From: Mesomycoplasma ovipneumoniae
GTDB taxonomy: Bacteria; Bacillota_I; Bacilli_A; Mycoplasmatales; Metamycoplasmataceae
Reading direction: 5' to 3'
Assembly: GCF_038095995.1 (NCBI RefSeq)
Contig: NZ_CP146005.1
Span: forward strand, 806,001 to 870,000
Length of the DNA stretch: 64,000 nt
This document shows positions 9,101-20,282 of the stretch, in pieces. Below the pieces are notes generated by a model. The model made no database searches. It was not told the origin of the DNA and saw nothing but the letters and a program-made list of their open reading frames with translations. Every line of letters begins with the position of its first letter. Positions within the stretch are counted from its first letter, which is position 1. A program made the position numbers and the translations under genes.

Positions 9101-11446
9101 ATGTTTAGAAAAAAATACAAAAAACTATTTTTAGGTGTACTAACTTCTGCTTTGTCCGTCTCAGTGGTGGTTTCTTGTGGAGTAACTAACAGTGCTAATG
9201 TATTTACGAGTTCTACTAATTTAGAGTTAAACAAAAACAACCCTTACTATTCAATTTATGAGCCACAATTTAATATTGATTTGTTTAAAGCGAATAATTT
9301 AGAACAATTTATAACAGCAGAATTTGCTAAAGTGCCTTATCAAGTGCAAAATTCTAACTCCAAATTAATTAACATTAATCAAGACTTTCAAGTATCGCAT
9401 ATTTCTGACTTACAACAACTTAATTCTAACAATGAAATAATTAATCCAACAGTTGAAAATAATACTTTAACTTTAGATCAAGCTAAAGTGGAAATCAAAA
9501 ATTTTAAGCAAAATAAATTAGCAAATCGCTTTATCAAATTAAATTTAGATCTGCAAGGCCTAGAATCCAAAGCTAAACAAATCAATATGGACTTAAATAA
9601 TTTCTATTATGAAATAAACTATAATCAAATTCAAGAAAATAATGATGACACAAGAATTTTAGATATTCCTATCACTATTAGATATTATAATGCCGATGAC
9701 AAACAAAACCCTTATAAACGAGAAAATTTCATTACAATTTATAAACAAATTAGTGGTTTTGCTCCAAATAAAGCAAAGCAAGATAATATTAATAAAGCCA
9801 AAATGATTAGTAAAATTAACTATAAAAATAAGGCTAATGTTTCTATTTATAGCGCTCTAGAAAATTTAAATTCTAAAGAAGAAATCAAAGGTGAGACTGA
9901 TACTTTAATTAGAACTAAATATCTTGATAAACAGCTAAAAAATATTGATTTGTTTACAGTAGAAATTCCTGAAAATACTAAAAGTCAATATTATCTAAAA
10001 GATGCAAAGCTAGGTGAAGATCTAAAGTCTATTTTAGTTACTGTTGTGACAATTACAGGCAGTGGACAAAATGCTTACAGTACAGAAAAAGTCTATAAAA
10101 TTGAAGACTTTAAGCAACTGGATCAACAAGAAGTCCAGCAACTATTTAAAAAATATCTAAAAGTTCAACTCAAAGGTGGAATTAGTTTTTTTAACTATGA
10201 TTTTGCCAATGTCAATAAAGATGATTTTGTAACTAATTTTGATCAAAATAGCTTTTTTGATATTAAAATTAATATTTTAGAAAAAACTAACGATACTAGT
10301 TTAGCTCCATACACAACTAAGGCTAAAATTAGCTTTAAATCAAAAAGTTCTATTTTCCAAGATTTTGATATTGACGATTTTAATATTGGAGTGCCAAAAT
10401 TTGTTCCTTTATTTGATTCATCAACCTCATTATTAAATAAAAATCAAATTTTTTCACCTTATAATGCTTCAGTTTATATACCAGAATTAGAAAAAAGAAA
10501 TATTGGCGAAATCAGTAACAGTATTAACGAAGAGAGTAAATCTTTTGTGACTTCTGGTGGTTACAAAGAATTTCGTACTTTCTACACTGATAATAAATTA
10601 ACTCAGGCCGTTCACTATGGTGAAGATGTCTTAGTACCAAGTGGTCTACCGCTAAAAACTTTTTCAAAATCAAAATTACTAGGGGCTTACTACTTACCAA
10701 ATCAAGGGGCCGCTGAAGGAATTGGAACTACCGTTGCATTACAAGTTGATGTTAAGGACTTAGAAATTAGCCAAGAAATTAAGGACAAATATTTGCGTAA
10801 TGTAGATGCTGTTGTTTTCTTTTTTATCCACCTAGACAATAATACACTTTCACTTTTAGGTCAAACAGCACAAGTTGAACAAGGTAATAAAAATACTTCA
10901 AGAATAGCAACTTATCTAAAAGATGCTAGTCCGATTAATCCAAAAGAATTAGAAAAAAATACTACTTTTGGTACAATTGGACAAATGACTAACAATGGTG
11001 GTTGATCACCGCACGTTCACATCGAAGCTTATCCAATTCGATATGAAATCAAAAATGGTAAAAAAGTATTTGCCGAGAAATTTTTAAATCAGAAATATTT
11101 GCTTGAACCACAAAGAAATATTAGAATAGCACCAAACCGTATTAATAAATATATCAATGTAGACGAGCAAAATAAGCAAATTATTAGCTTAACCAGTCTT
11201 AAAGCTGCGGGTGTACAAATTGATCAAAGCAAAGACATTAACTTAGTTGATAATAGTGGAAAAGATACTAAAAAGCTTGACACACAATTTAAGGGCTATA
11301 AAAACAGAGATTACACTAAATCAATCGAGGATTTATTTATTAGAAATCAGGCATTAGATCCAAATATATTTTTCCAATTTCGTGATGATAAATCCTCGCG
11401 AGTAAGACTGGATAACTTATTTACAAAGGCAAAACAAAATAGTTAA
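9101..11446 (+). CDS. Lipoprotein with C-terminal M23-like metallopeptidase domain
   Basis: This 781-residue lipoprotein has lipobox VVSC (Cys26). Residues of about 30-480 show no domain I can name. The C-terminal part carries the M23 (LytM/LysM-endopeptidase) zinc signature in order: H505-x3-D509 in HYGEDV, H577 in FFIHLD, and H638-x-H640 in SPHVHIE. A G-rich stretch lies before the last motif, as in the family. M23 enzymes cut peptide cross-links of peptidoglycan, which mycoplasmas lack, so a different substrate (host or self protein) or a purely structural role is likely. A TGA-Trp lies at 11003, between the catalytic motifs. Its start is 20 bp after the membrane protein, with AAGGAAAG upstream. 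Confidence 0.8.
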
Positions 11447-11740
11447 AAACTAAAAGATAAAAACACAAAGTTCGCTGTTGAATTTTTATCCCGAGTTCCC
11501 CGTTTAATGTGATAATCTTAAAAAAGTGTCTGTTTTTTGGGCACTTTTTTAACTTTTTTGGCAAACCCAGAAAAAATAACTATCAAAGCAAAAAAACTAA
11601 ATTTTAAATCTACCACTCATGAATCCAAAATCTACTTATTAATAAAATAAGGCAAACTAAAAAAGGCTAAATTTTAACTTAAAAGCAAAATTATGAAATG
11701 TTTAAACTACCTTTTTTAGTTAAAAGCTGACAAAAACAAT

Positions 11741-13123
11741 GGGTGTGTTCATAATCTTGTGTTTTAAATTTTTATGGATTTTTCAAATAGAAATGTAATC
11801 TAATTTAATTTTACATTATTTAACCGATTAGGGAAAATAATTTCTAATTGTTTTTTAATCATGAATCAATTTCTTACCTTTTGTCATTTTGTAGATGCGT
11901 TTTGGAGAGTTAAATAAGTTATTTTTGAAAGGTAATTTACACTTTGAATTCCGCCTTTTGTTTTTGTATTTTTCCTAATTATTCTATTCATTGACTCAAT
12001 TAAATTTGTCGTATAAATTGCTTGCCTCAATTCATATGGATATTTAAAAAATGTCGTTAGTTCAACGAAATTTGTATACCAAGACTTGATAATTGAAGGA
12101 TATTTTTGGCCTCATTTTTCCGCAAATTTATCAAGATTTTGCATTGCAAATTCTTGATTAGCCGCTTGATAAATCTTTTTCATATCAAGGACAAACTCTT
12201 TTTTGTCTTTGTTAGAAACTTTTAAAAGCGAGTTTCTAATTTGGTGAACAACACATTTTTGAACATCTGTTTGCGGGAAAACCGCTTCAATTGCTTGACT
12301 AATTCCGCTTAGATTATCGCAAGAAATTATTAGAACATCTTCCAGCCCGCGAGTTTTTAGTTCGTTAAAAACATCAAGTCAATTACTTGCTGATTCGGTA
12401 TTTTTAATCCAAAATCCCAGTGCTTTTTTATTTCCGTCCCAATCAATTGCAAGAATAAGATAAAGTGATTTTTTGACAAAAACACCGTTTTCTTTAACAT
12501 TAAAAAACATCCCATCAATGTACAAAATTGGATAGGAATTCTCAATTTTTCGCGATTTTCACTTTTCAATTTCAGGCAATAATTTGTCAGTAACTGAAGA
12601 AATTCAGGCATTACTTATTTCTTTTTTATAGATACTTTTTATTGTGTTAACAATATTTTCATATGACATTCCTGATGCAAAAAGTGAAAACACTTGCTCT
12701 TCGATATCGCCTAAATTTGTTTCGTATTTACCGAGTAATTTGTTCTCAAAAGTGCCATTTCGATCTCTTGGTATTTTTAGACGAAAACTATTATGATTAT
12801 AATTCACAGTTTTGTCCGAAAATCCGTTTCGCTTATTTGGCCTATGCACGCCTTTTTTGCTTCGGTTACTTTTTTCATAGCCTAAATGTTGGCTTAATTC
12901 CGCCCTTAAGAGCGCCTCAGTAAAAGTTTTAAACATATGCGAAATTTCGTTGTGAAAATCTTCTTTTTTTATTTTTTTATAATCAGCGTATTTGTCAACA
13001 AGTTTTTTAGCTTCTAACTCAAATGGGGATAATGTTTTTTGCTGTTTTTTCATATTTTGGTCCTTCATAATAAATTTTATCAAAATAAATTTACTTTAAA
13101 AACACAAAATATTTAACATTACC
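11741..13123 (-). mobile_element. IS256-family insertion sequence, copy 1 (1383 bp)
   Basis: The ends are imperfect inverted repeats: GGGTGTGTTCATAATC at the left, and the complement of ...ATTTAACATTACC at the right. An 8-bp target duplication AAAACAAT flanks it exactly (11733-11740 and 13124-13131). Its translated reading frames are identical to those of copy 2 at 28910-30292. It inserted into dispersed element copy G. Confidence 0.92.
11800..13053 (-). CDS. IS256-family (mutator-type) transposase, copy 1
   Basis: This is a 417-residue DDE transposase for cut-and-paste or copy-out transposition of the IS that carries it. Read through TGA-Trp codons, it is uninterrupted. Family hallmarks are a YIDGMFF motif (first Asp), an ISCDNLSGI motif (second Asp) and TTNLIESMNR (catalytic Glu) near residue 360. 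C/H residues of KCVVHQIRN lie between them. The start is the ATG at 13053, preceded by AAGGA at good spacing; two upstream in-frame starts lack this. The stop is TAG at 11800-11802. It looks active by sequence. Confidence 0.93.
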
Positions 13124-13471
13124 AAAACAATAAAAAAATACAACTACTATTTAAACTCAATGCAAATAGAAAACTCGTTTTTATTTGCTCGAGCCTAAAA
13201 AAATATATGAAGTTTTGAAAGAACAATAACCAAAAGCCCTAAATTTATAGATTTCTAAACGGGTAAATTTAAGACATTCCATCATATTTAAAAATATAAT
13301 GGATAATTCGAGCTAACTGATTTTTTTATGCAAAAAACATTACTAATTCCCCCTTAATTCTAATTTCAAAATTTATTAATTATTCTTAGTGACTCAATTA
13401 TAGCAAAAAATTTTTTTAAACCAAACATTTTTTTTTTTTTTCTTTTTGCAAACGGTCAACTTTAAAATAAT

Positions 13472-13540
13472 AAAAAGCCCCTCTGGCTGAAACTCAAAGG
13501 GGCTTTTTATCTAAAAACCCACAAATTCGTGGGTTTTTAG
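13472..13540. terminator. Two adjacent bidirectional terminators after ulaC
   Basis: Stem 1 is AAAAAGCCCC with GGGGCTTTTT at 13472-13508. Stem 2 is a perfect 12-bp CTAAAAACCCAC with GTGGGTTTTTAG at 13511-13540. Both have A/T tracts on each side. They end the minus-strand PTS transcript and insulate it from the IS region. Confidence 0.85.
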
Positions 13541-13561
13541 CTTCAAATTTTAAAGAAAAAG

Positions 13562-14041
13562 TTATGAATTAAGGTATTTTGAAAAATCAACTTTTTCAAG
13601 GATGGCGATTATTTCTTCTTTTGATGTAGCTTTAATAATTTTGTCAATATTATCAACATCTTCAAAAGCGGCAACTATTTGGGGCAGGGCAACTGCGGTG
13701 TGAATATCAGCACTTGTTGCTCCAAGAGTTATTAAAATTTGAACAGGACGGCTGTCTTGGTCAAAATAAAAAGGCTTATCAAAAACCACAAGTGAAAAAC
13801 AATCTTTAAATACGTCTTTTCCAGCTTCGGCATGAGGCATTGCCAAAAAAGGGGCTAATATATAATAAGGTCCGTGCTCGATTGTTGAGTTGATTATTGA
13901 CTCGACATAATTTGGGCTTATTAAGTTTTTTTCAATCAGCGGCTGACATGAGAGTGCGATTGCTTCTTGCCAAGTTTGGGCTTTTTGATTAATTAAAATT
14001 GAATCATTTTCAATTAAATTTGTGAGTAAATTAACTGACAT
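13562..14041 (-). CDS. ulaC: PTS EIIA component, ascorbate/pentitol type
   Basis: This 159-residue EIIA of the mannitol-fructose-like fold passes phosphate from HPr to the partner EIIB. The phosphorylated histidine is in LAMPHAEAG at about residue 90. The length fits UlaC/SgaA proteins. It lies 32 bp downstream of ulaB and is the last gene of the cluster, followed by two strong terminators. The ATG has GGAGAA upstream. Substrate assignment (L-ascorbate versus a related sugar acid or lactone) rests on the UlaA-type EIIC of the same cluster and is inference. Confidence 0.88.
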   Translation of the reverse strand: MSVNLLTNLIENDSILINQKAQTWQEAIALSCQPLIEKNLISPNYVESIINSTIEHGPYYILAPFLAMPHAEAGKDVFKDCFSLVVFDKPFYFDQDSRPVQILITLGATSADIHTAVALPQIVAAFEDVDNIDKIIKATSKEEIIAILEKVDFSKYLNS

Positions 14042-14073
14042 AAGATTTTCTCCTAAATCAAAAAAGGATAAAT

Positions 14074-14364
14074 CTAAACAAGTTGCTCAAGAACTGGACT
14101 TAGTGCAGTTTTAATTTCATTTTCGTCCATTAAATTAGTTACACCAACAATTTTAGCTTTTTGGTTTGGATTAAATTCACTAACAAGATGTTTTGAGGCG
14201 ATAATTATATCTACTGAATTTGTTAGTCCTTTTGACTGACCCATTGAAAGGGCCTCAACAGAAGCTTCAACCCCTAATTCCTTTACTATTTTTTGAACTT
14301 TCAACTTGATTATCATTGAAGTTCCCATTCCATTTCCACATGCAGCGACAATTTTTAATGACAT
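14074..14364 (-). CDS. ulaB: PTS EIIB component, ascorbate type
   Basis: This 96-residue EIIB domain is phosphorylated on the Cys of AACGNGMGTS (residue 9) and donates phosphate to the sugar moving through UlaA. The start at ATG 14364 has AAAGGAG upstream; a longer in-frame extension to 14475 runs through the promoter and terminator region and is rejected. A terminator hairpin separates it from ulaA, and a TATAAT-type -10 (complement of 14425-14430) lies between them, so ulaB-ulaC can be transcribed separately. Confidence 0.88.
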   Translation of the reverse strand: MSLKIVAACGNGMGTSMIIKLKVQKIVKELGVEASVEALSMGQSKGLTNSVDIIIASKHLVSEFNPNQKAKIVGVTNLMDENEIKTALSPVLEQLV

Positions 14365-14424
14365 AATTACTCCTTTTTTTAGTACAAACAGACAAACAAA
14401 AATAATTTTTAATACTATTTTAAA

Positions 14425-14430
14425 ATTATA
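14425..14430 (-). promoter_or_regulatory. -10 box of the ulaBC transcript
   Basis: On the minus strand this reads TATAAT, 60 bp before the ulaB start and just after the hairpin that ends ulaA. Confidence 0.55.
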
Positions 14431-14454
14431 TAACAATTTTGCAAAAAGCAAATA

Positions 14455-14490
14455 AAAAAATCTCGGTTTTTGCAAGAACCGAGATTTTTT
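14455..14490. terminator. Terminator between ulaA and ulaB
   Basis: AAAAAATCTCGGTT pairs with AACCGAGATTTTTT around an 8-nt loop. It is strong on both strands and lies within the PTS cluster, so ulaA and ulaB levels can be uncoupled. Confidence 0.8.
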
Positions 14491-14525
14491 GTACTAAAAG
14501 TATAAAAATGTCAAAAACTAAATAA

Positions 14526-16271
14526 TTAGGCTGTTTTTTCAACTAAATCAACATTGACTTTCAGTAATTTTTGCAGTCATGTTTTTTTAGTTTGTTTTGT
14601 TGAGTCAACTCCTTGGGCTAAAAGAATTAGACCAATAATTCCAACAAAAACAGTAATTCATCCTAAAACATAGTGGAATTGACCGATAATTAGGCTTAGT
14701 CCGAAGAAGAGGTTTCAGTCACCCATTCCTAAAAATCCGGTTGTAACTGGATTTTGACCTTGCGGAATTCCAACATCGCCGATATTTTGCACCAGTTTTA
14801 GACCAAATGAAATTACAATAATTTCAAAAAATCCAATAATTGCCGGAACAATAAAGGCAGCTTTTCAACCTCCAGATGCATTAGCATAAACTCCCATTGC
14901 TCCTGAGTTGAAAAATAGTGTAATAAAGAGTGGAATTGCAACTAGAGAATAATTATTTCCTGGAATTGCAGCAAGTCCAACTGCGACAAATACGGCCAAA
15001 AATTGCCCTAGAACCCCACCAAGGAATCCGTAAGTAACAGCATTAATTGAGTATCCATAAGTAGCGGCAATGTCAATAGCAACAACAGCACCAGGAATTA
15101 CTTTTTCGGAAATCCCGTGGAATGACTGTTGTAATTCAGTAACAAACATTCTAACACCAGTTATAATTGCAATTAAGGCAGCAATTATTCTGAGTGTTCC
15201 ACCTAAAATTAGGAACACGAAGTTTGCGCCTTGGAATGTACTATTATTTCAAGCACTACCGATTTTCGCTGCTTGCCCAGCAAAGCCACTGTAAGTAGAA
15301 TTAAGAGTATTTTCTATACCGTGGTAGCCAATAATTATAGCAAATAAAACTGCAAAAAGAAGTAAAATAATTATTGTTTGTGTGAAAATGTTATCTTCAA
15401 AAATTTTGAGTGATTCAGGAAGTTTACGATTTTCAGCACTGTGCTCTTTGTTTCCAAAAAAGCGACCCATTTTGTAGCTAGTAAATAAAGTAAGCATTTG
15501 TTGGTGGCCAACAGCAAAACCAGCATTTTGGGTAACAAGGTTAGTTATTTTTAAGGTAGCTACTGACGAAGTTGCCCAGTAAATTCCTAAAAATAAACCT
15601 GAAATAAGTACAAGTCCGACTTGAGATCCAGCAGAAATTGCCCCATCGTCAAGTAGCGGAATTGAACGGAATAAAATTACATATAAAAGTGCGGTAACAA
15701 CTGTTGATTGCTGGAGCATAATATGTCCGGTAATCACAATTGAATTTGTGTTAGTGAACCTTTTTGCTAAAACCATTAAAATATTAACAATAAAAGCAGC
15801 AATGAATGTGAATGATGCTAAGGTAAGAAAGTTATTTGCTTGTCCAAAGCTTGTTTGAAGAAAATTCTCAGCAGAAGTTCAGCCCAAATAAGGATCAAGC
15901 GGAACAACACCACCGGATTTAATAGCTCCAATTGCGTCAAAAACTGGACGAGCCAGACCAACTAGCCCACCTGCTCCAATTGACAAAAGGAAAATTCCAA
16001 TAGCGGTCTTTAGAGCTCCAAGAAATGCATCGCGACCACCACGGCCTAAAACAAGATAACCAACAAAAACCAAAGACCCAAGCAAAAGTGCATTTTGTCT
16101 TAAATAGTTATCAAGATAAACCACTCGAACAAGGAAAACAAGAGCAGTTGAAAAACTCTCGCCATTGTGTCCCATTCGAACACCGAGGGTGATCCCGATA
16201 ATTAAAAGGTTAACAAACAAGAAAATAAGTAGGCCAAAAAGTAATTTATTATTTTTTTTACTAAGCGACAT
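14526..16271 (-). CDS. ulaA: PTS EIIC component, ascorbate-type permease
   Basis: This 581-residue integral membrane transporter of the UlaA/SgaT family moves the substrate while EIIB phosphorylates it. It has many hydrophobic spans, the first at about residues 12-32. Family-like stretches include GRGGRDAFLGALKTAIG, followed by IGAGGLVGLARPVFDAIG. All three long reading segments share one frame with TGA-Trp between them, so the gene is intact. It is longer than E. coli UlaA (465 residues), as in other mycoplasmas. It lies 71 bp after the lactonase gene, and the ATG has AAAGGAAA upstream. Confidence 0.9.
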
Positions 16272-16342
16272 TTTATTTCCTTTCTTAAAATTTTTTTTAA
16301 AAATTTAAACTAACAAAATAGTTTTGTTAGAATTTAAAATCG

Positions 16343-17404
16343 CTAGATTTTAAAGGTTTTTTTGAGTTCTAATACGTACTCAGGAAGAATTGACGGATCA
16401 AATTTTCGCGGCTGATCAAAGGTCAATATTTCGGCTGGATTGTTAATCAAAATATCATCGATTGCTTCTTGACTAACACCAACTTGTCTTAAAAGTGGAA
16501 TAAACCGATCAAAAAGATAAGCAAATCCATGGCTCACCTTCCCTTTTAGCATTCCGTAGTTTTTCTGATATAAAACCCGGCCTGCATCAAGTGATAAAGT
16601 AATATGCTTTTGGAGTCCAAGATCAACTAGATATTTAATGTTTTCGGCTAAGGTTGCATCAGTATAATACTTAACACGATCAGGGCCATCAAAACACAAA
16701 GTCACACCTAATTCCTTGATTATTTTTGCATAATAATATTTATCAGGATTTTTATTTAAGTGTGAAAGTTGAATTTTACGCGGATTAGCGCCAAAATCAA
16801 TTAAATATTTAGCAGCCTCATAAGCCATTGTTCCTAGTTGGGTGTGAACCAAAATTGGCGCACCGGTTTCAATTGAGGCTCTTGCGGCAACTTCCAGTGA
16901 TTTTAACTCAAGGCGGTCAATAGCCCCATAACCTGTTCCGGCTTTAATTATTCCTGCTTTTGCCTTTGAACGTTTAACAACTGGGCCAGAATAATTATAC
17001 TCATCCATTCCTTGGGTTATTTCGGCAACAACCATTTTGGTAATTTCATCAGTTGGAACAAGCGCGAGTCAAGAAGCACCTTTGTCATAAAAAGCGGCCT
17101 TGTGGAAACCGGTGGACATAATAATATGAACTTTACCAGCTAATTCCTGGGCGATTTCGAGCATGCGATAAACATCTCTACCAACATTTGGCGGGTCCAT
17201 TGTCACCAATGTTTTCCCGCCACGAGCTGCAAATTCGAGCGATTCGGCAATTGCAGCTTCGTTTGAAAGCATCACAAAATCAGGGTGTTCATGAGCTTCA
17301 GGACCATAATTTTTAATTAAATGGTCATGACAGTCAACGACCCCTAATTCTGAGGGACAAATATCTCCTAAAACAGTTCTAGAAAATTTTTCCGTATTTT
17401 GCAT
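16343..17404 (-). CDS. Phosphotriesterase-family lactonase (sugar-lactone phosphate hydrolase)
   Basis: This 353-residue TIM-barrel metal hydrolase has the HxH motif in DCHDHL (H26, H28), a candidate carboxylated Lys in KAGTGYG, His residues in LVHTQLG and QLSHLNK, and the Asp in LSLDAGR, so the binuclear centre looks complete. Mycoplasma members of this branch have been characterised as lactonases for pentono-lactone 5-phosphates. Here it is first in the cluster with a UlaA-type PTS, which suggests opening of the phosphorylated lactone after uptake. A TGA-Trp is at 17066-17068. The RBS AAAGGAAA precedes the ATG at 17404. Confidence 0.87.
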
Positions 17405-17573
17405 TAAAAATTTTTTTTCCTTTCTTTAGTTTTAAAGTCAACACTTAACAAATAAAATTTGTTTTTAAAATATATTTTTTATTATACCACTTTTTTGAGC
17501 GAATGTGAAAAAAGCAAAACAAAAAATGTTTTGCGATTATAAACAACTATATTAAGCTTCGTTAAGCTTCTTT

Positions 17574-17644
17574 GAAAATATAAAATCCGTATTATTTTAA
17601 CAAAAAAAATAAAAAATAAAAACTAAAAATTTTTGGAATTTTTC
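17574..17644. repeat. Left flanking duplication of element copy A
   Basis: About 70 bp starting GAAAATATAAAATCCGTATT is repeated with differences at 18189-18258. The right copy continues into the downstream region of the lipoprotein gene; the left copy ends at the element's left terminal repeat. Confidence 0.7.
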
Positions 17645-17645
17645 T

Positions 17646-18189
17646 GAACTTACCAGTTTGATGGAAAAATTCACTTTTTATTGAGTATAAAAACACAAAA
17701 ATACCCGTAAATCCGTGTTTTTTGACACTAAAACCTTAATCTTTATTATTTAAAATTACCCTTTTGCAAAAAAAAAAAAAAATGCTTGGTTCAAGAAAAA
17801 ATTATGTTATAATAACTCTCACTTAAGAATAATTAATAAATGAATATTAGAATTAAGGAGGAATTACTTATGTTTTTTGCCATACTAAAATCAGATAGTG
17901 CGGATTATCCATTATATTTTTAAATATGATGGAATGCCTTAAATTTACCCGTTTAGAAATCTAAAATTTATGGCTTTTAATTATTGTTCTTTCAAAACTT
18001 CATATATTTTTTTAGGCTCAGTTTAAATAAAAACGAGTTTTCTATTTGCATTGAGTTTAAATAGCAGTTGTATTTTTTTATGATTTTGCCAGTGTTTTAA
18101 AGTAGGTAATTAACTTTTGCCAAAAAAGTTAAAAAGCTAAAAACCGGACAATTTTTTTAAGATTACCTCACCAAACTGAGAAACTCGGG
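17646..18189 (+). repeat. Dispersed 0.5-0.6 kb element, copy A
   Basis: The left terminal repeat contains CAGTTTGATGG and the right one ACCAAACTGAGAAACTC. It contains an A13 tract near 17770, a -10 TATAAT in TTATGTTATAATAAC, a Shine-Dalgarno AAGGAGGAA, and ATG at 17871 opening a 17-codon frame (MFFAILKSDSADYPLYF). The central stem-loop sits near 18015-18055. This copy has the longest micro-frame. It lies between the ula promoter region and the lipoprotein gene; 17405-17570 otherwise holds only the ula upstream region. Confidence 0.8.
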
Positions 18190-18258
18190 AAAATATATAA
18201 AATGCGTATTATTTTAAGAAAAAAATAAAAACTAAAAATTTTGCGAATTTTTAGTTTT
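18189..18258. repeat. Right flanking duplication of element copy A, with terminator of the lipoprotein gene
   Basis: This is the match to 17574-17644. It ends in an AAAAACTAAAAATT / AATTTTTAGTTTTT hairpin, near 18229-18261, which serves as terminator for the minus-strand lipoprotein gene. Confidence 0.7.
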
Positions 18259-18311
18259 TACAAACAGCAGAATTTATATTTTTTTTTTAAAATTACCGCT
18301 AATTTAAGTTT

Positions 18312-20144
18312 TTATTGATTAATTAATGTTAGTAATTTTTCAGGAGTTTCGGCTTTACTATTTTCGAATTTTGTTGATTCAATTAGTGAATCTGTAATTG
18401 TTGCCGAAATTTTTGCTTCTTTAAAATTACCATTATCACTTAGAATTTTAACTTTGGATGCATCTTCTTTAAAAGCATTAAGCATTGATTCCATTGAAAT
18501 TATAACTGATCTGAGATTTGCCATTTTTTCATACAAACTTCAGTCGATTTTTTTGGCATCTTCGCCAACTAGTTCAATACTTTTCTTGTTATTAGATTCA
18601 AATTCAACAATTTTATCATAGTATTCTTTATATTTTTTCTTTACTTGTTCCAATTTTTCTTGAGTTACAACCGCTTTTGTAGGAAGAAAATAACCAGTAT
18701 TTTCCATTAAATAATCAGCATTATCGACCATTGTTCCGGGTTTGTCAATATCATTTTGACCAGTAAAGAGTCATTCTAAAAATTTAATTGCTGCTTTATT
18801 AATTTTTTCTGTGTCAGTTTTAATTGGGATTAGGGATGATCCACCTGAGTTATAGACAAAAAAATGAGAATCTTTGCGTGACTTTAATGGTTGGTTTGTT
18901 GTGAATACGTCATTAAATGTTGCAAAACCTTTGGCAAGTTCAGAGTTGCTTTTTGCGAATAAGCTACGGGTTGTTGCTGTGTCAATTGATTGCTTAATCC
19001 CAACTCCAGGAACATAGCCAAAAACGGTACGATATTGAAGAATATCATGACTTCCTCATTCACCAATGTTGTCTTTTTTCTTAAAGTTTTTAAACTGAAA
19101 TGCTTGCAAAATCTTGGTTTTTTGACCTACTTTTTGTTCGATTTTTTTGTTAGTTTTTGTAAATTTTTCGTAAGTTTTTTTAAATTCATCTTGCAAGGAT
19201 GTATCTGTCGCAATATTAAAAGTTAAATCTTTACCTTTTGCTTCTCAGAATTTTTTACCTGATTTTGAAATAATATTTTTGTGGAAAACTAGACCTGAAT
19301 AGTCAATATCAAAAATAGACGCATTTTCTGTATTTTCATCAATTTTTGCATCAGCTTTTAATTTTACACCATCAATAAATTTAGTTGAAAACTCAAGTGC
19401 TTCTTCAATATTTGAAAAAGTATCATAATTTACGTTCAAATCTTTGAAAATTTCGGCAGATTTTACTTCAAGATTGCTAAAAAAACTGTTTTCAGGAGTC
19501 GAGTTTCCTTTTTGAGCTGATTCTTGTGCTTTTTTGTAAATTTCGGCTGACTCATCAACTTTTCCGCCACCTTTTTTTACTAAGTCAAAAATAATCCGTA
19601 AATTATCAAGGTTAAATCCAAGTGCATCAACATCATTTACGTTAAAAGGAATGTTATAAAACTTATTTTCGCCAAAATTAAATGAATTGTATTTTCCTAC
19701 AATTTGATCAGTGAATATTCCTGGCTTCAATTTATCACTTGTTATTTCTAAAAGTCGATTACGTTCTTGTAAAACACTCGCAGTTGAAGAATCCCCTAAA
19801 ACAATTGATGGAAGTTGATCTGAATTTGTGTCCAGTAATTTTTTAATGTTTTCGGTTGTTTGTTGTTGAGTTACTGCTTTTGACTCATCACTCAAAACAA
19901 GTCTAACTGGCGCAAAATCAGGATCATCTTTAAACTTTTGGTTGTAATAAGGGATTAATCCTTTTTGATTTTTACCATAAACATTAAGTCCAAAAATTAA
20001 TGGTCAAAAAGGACCTTGACTTGTTGTCATAACAACTTGAGTTTTTGGATCAATTGTATTCTCGCTTACTCCACAAGCACTCGCAATTAAGAAAAGACTT
20101 GGTGAGGTAAGTAACAAAGGTTTAAAAAATTTTTTAAAATTCAT
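18312..20144 (-). CDS. Solute-binding lipoprotein of a CUT1-type ABC importer, copy 1
   Basis: This 610-residue lipoprotein has signal peptide and lipobox ASAC (Cys24), start ATG 20144. The body has the size and pattern of family-1 extracellular solute-binding proteins. A GPFWPLIFGLNVYGKN stretch lies near residue 45, a conserved IPFNVND motif near residue 160, and a C-terminal helix-rich lobe ends the protein. It is divergent from the ATPase and permease genes at 20283-23182, which together make a complete importer, probably for a carbohydrate; the substrate is unknown. Several TGA-Trp codons occur. A second copy at 30312-32141 differs at 28 of 216 residues in a stretch I compared by eye. 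Confidence 0.82.
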
Positions 20145-20282
20145 ATATTTCTCACTTTTTCTAATTTTATGAAATTTTTTTCAGAAATATCAATAATTAA
20201 ATATTAGTTATTTATAATTTTAATAAAAATAACTATACAACATTTACAAAAAAATTTTGAAAAAAAGGTAAAATTTTTTAAT

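Larger units (their letters stand above)
11490..13450 (-). repeat. Dispersed element copy G (reverse orientation), split by IS256
   Basis: The reverse complement matches the other copies. The right terminal repeat (CCCGAGTTCCCC...) begins at 11490. The right-end hairpin is at about 11520-11552. The central hairpin, promoter and start-codon region lie at 13130-13440. It is interrupted by the IS at 11741-13123. The left end is missing beyond the A-tract near 13450. The interior right half differs from most copies but resembles copy B (TTTAACTAAAAAAG...). Confidence 0.75.

Noticed and set aside
12357..12611. Separate 84-residue protein (MPEFLQLLTNYC...) within the IS
   Set aside because: It is out of frame with the transposase; the real frame continues through a TGA-Trp with conserved DDE motifs.
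12663..12923. Plus-strand 86-residue frame inside IS256 copy 1 (and its twin at 29832)
   Set aside because: It is antisense to the transposase core, has no SD and reads as low-complexity mirror of coding sequence.
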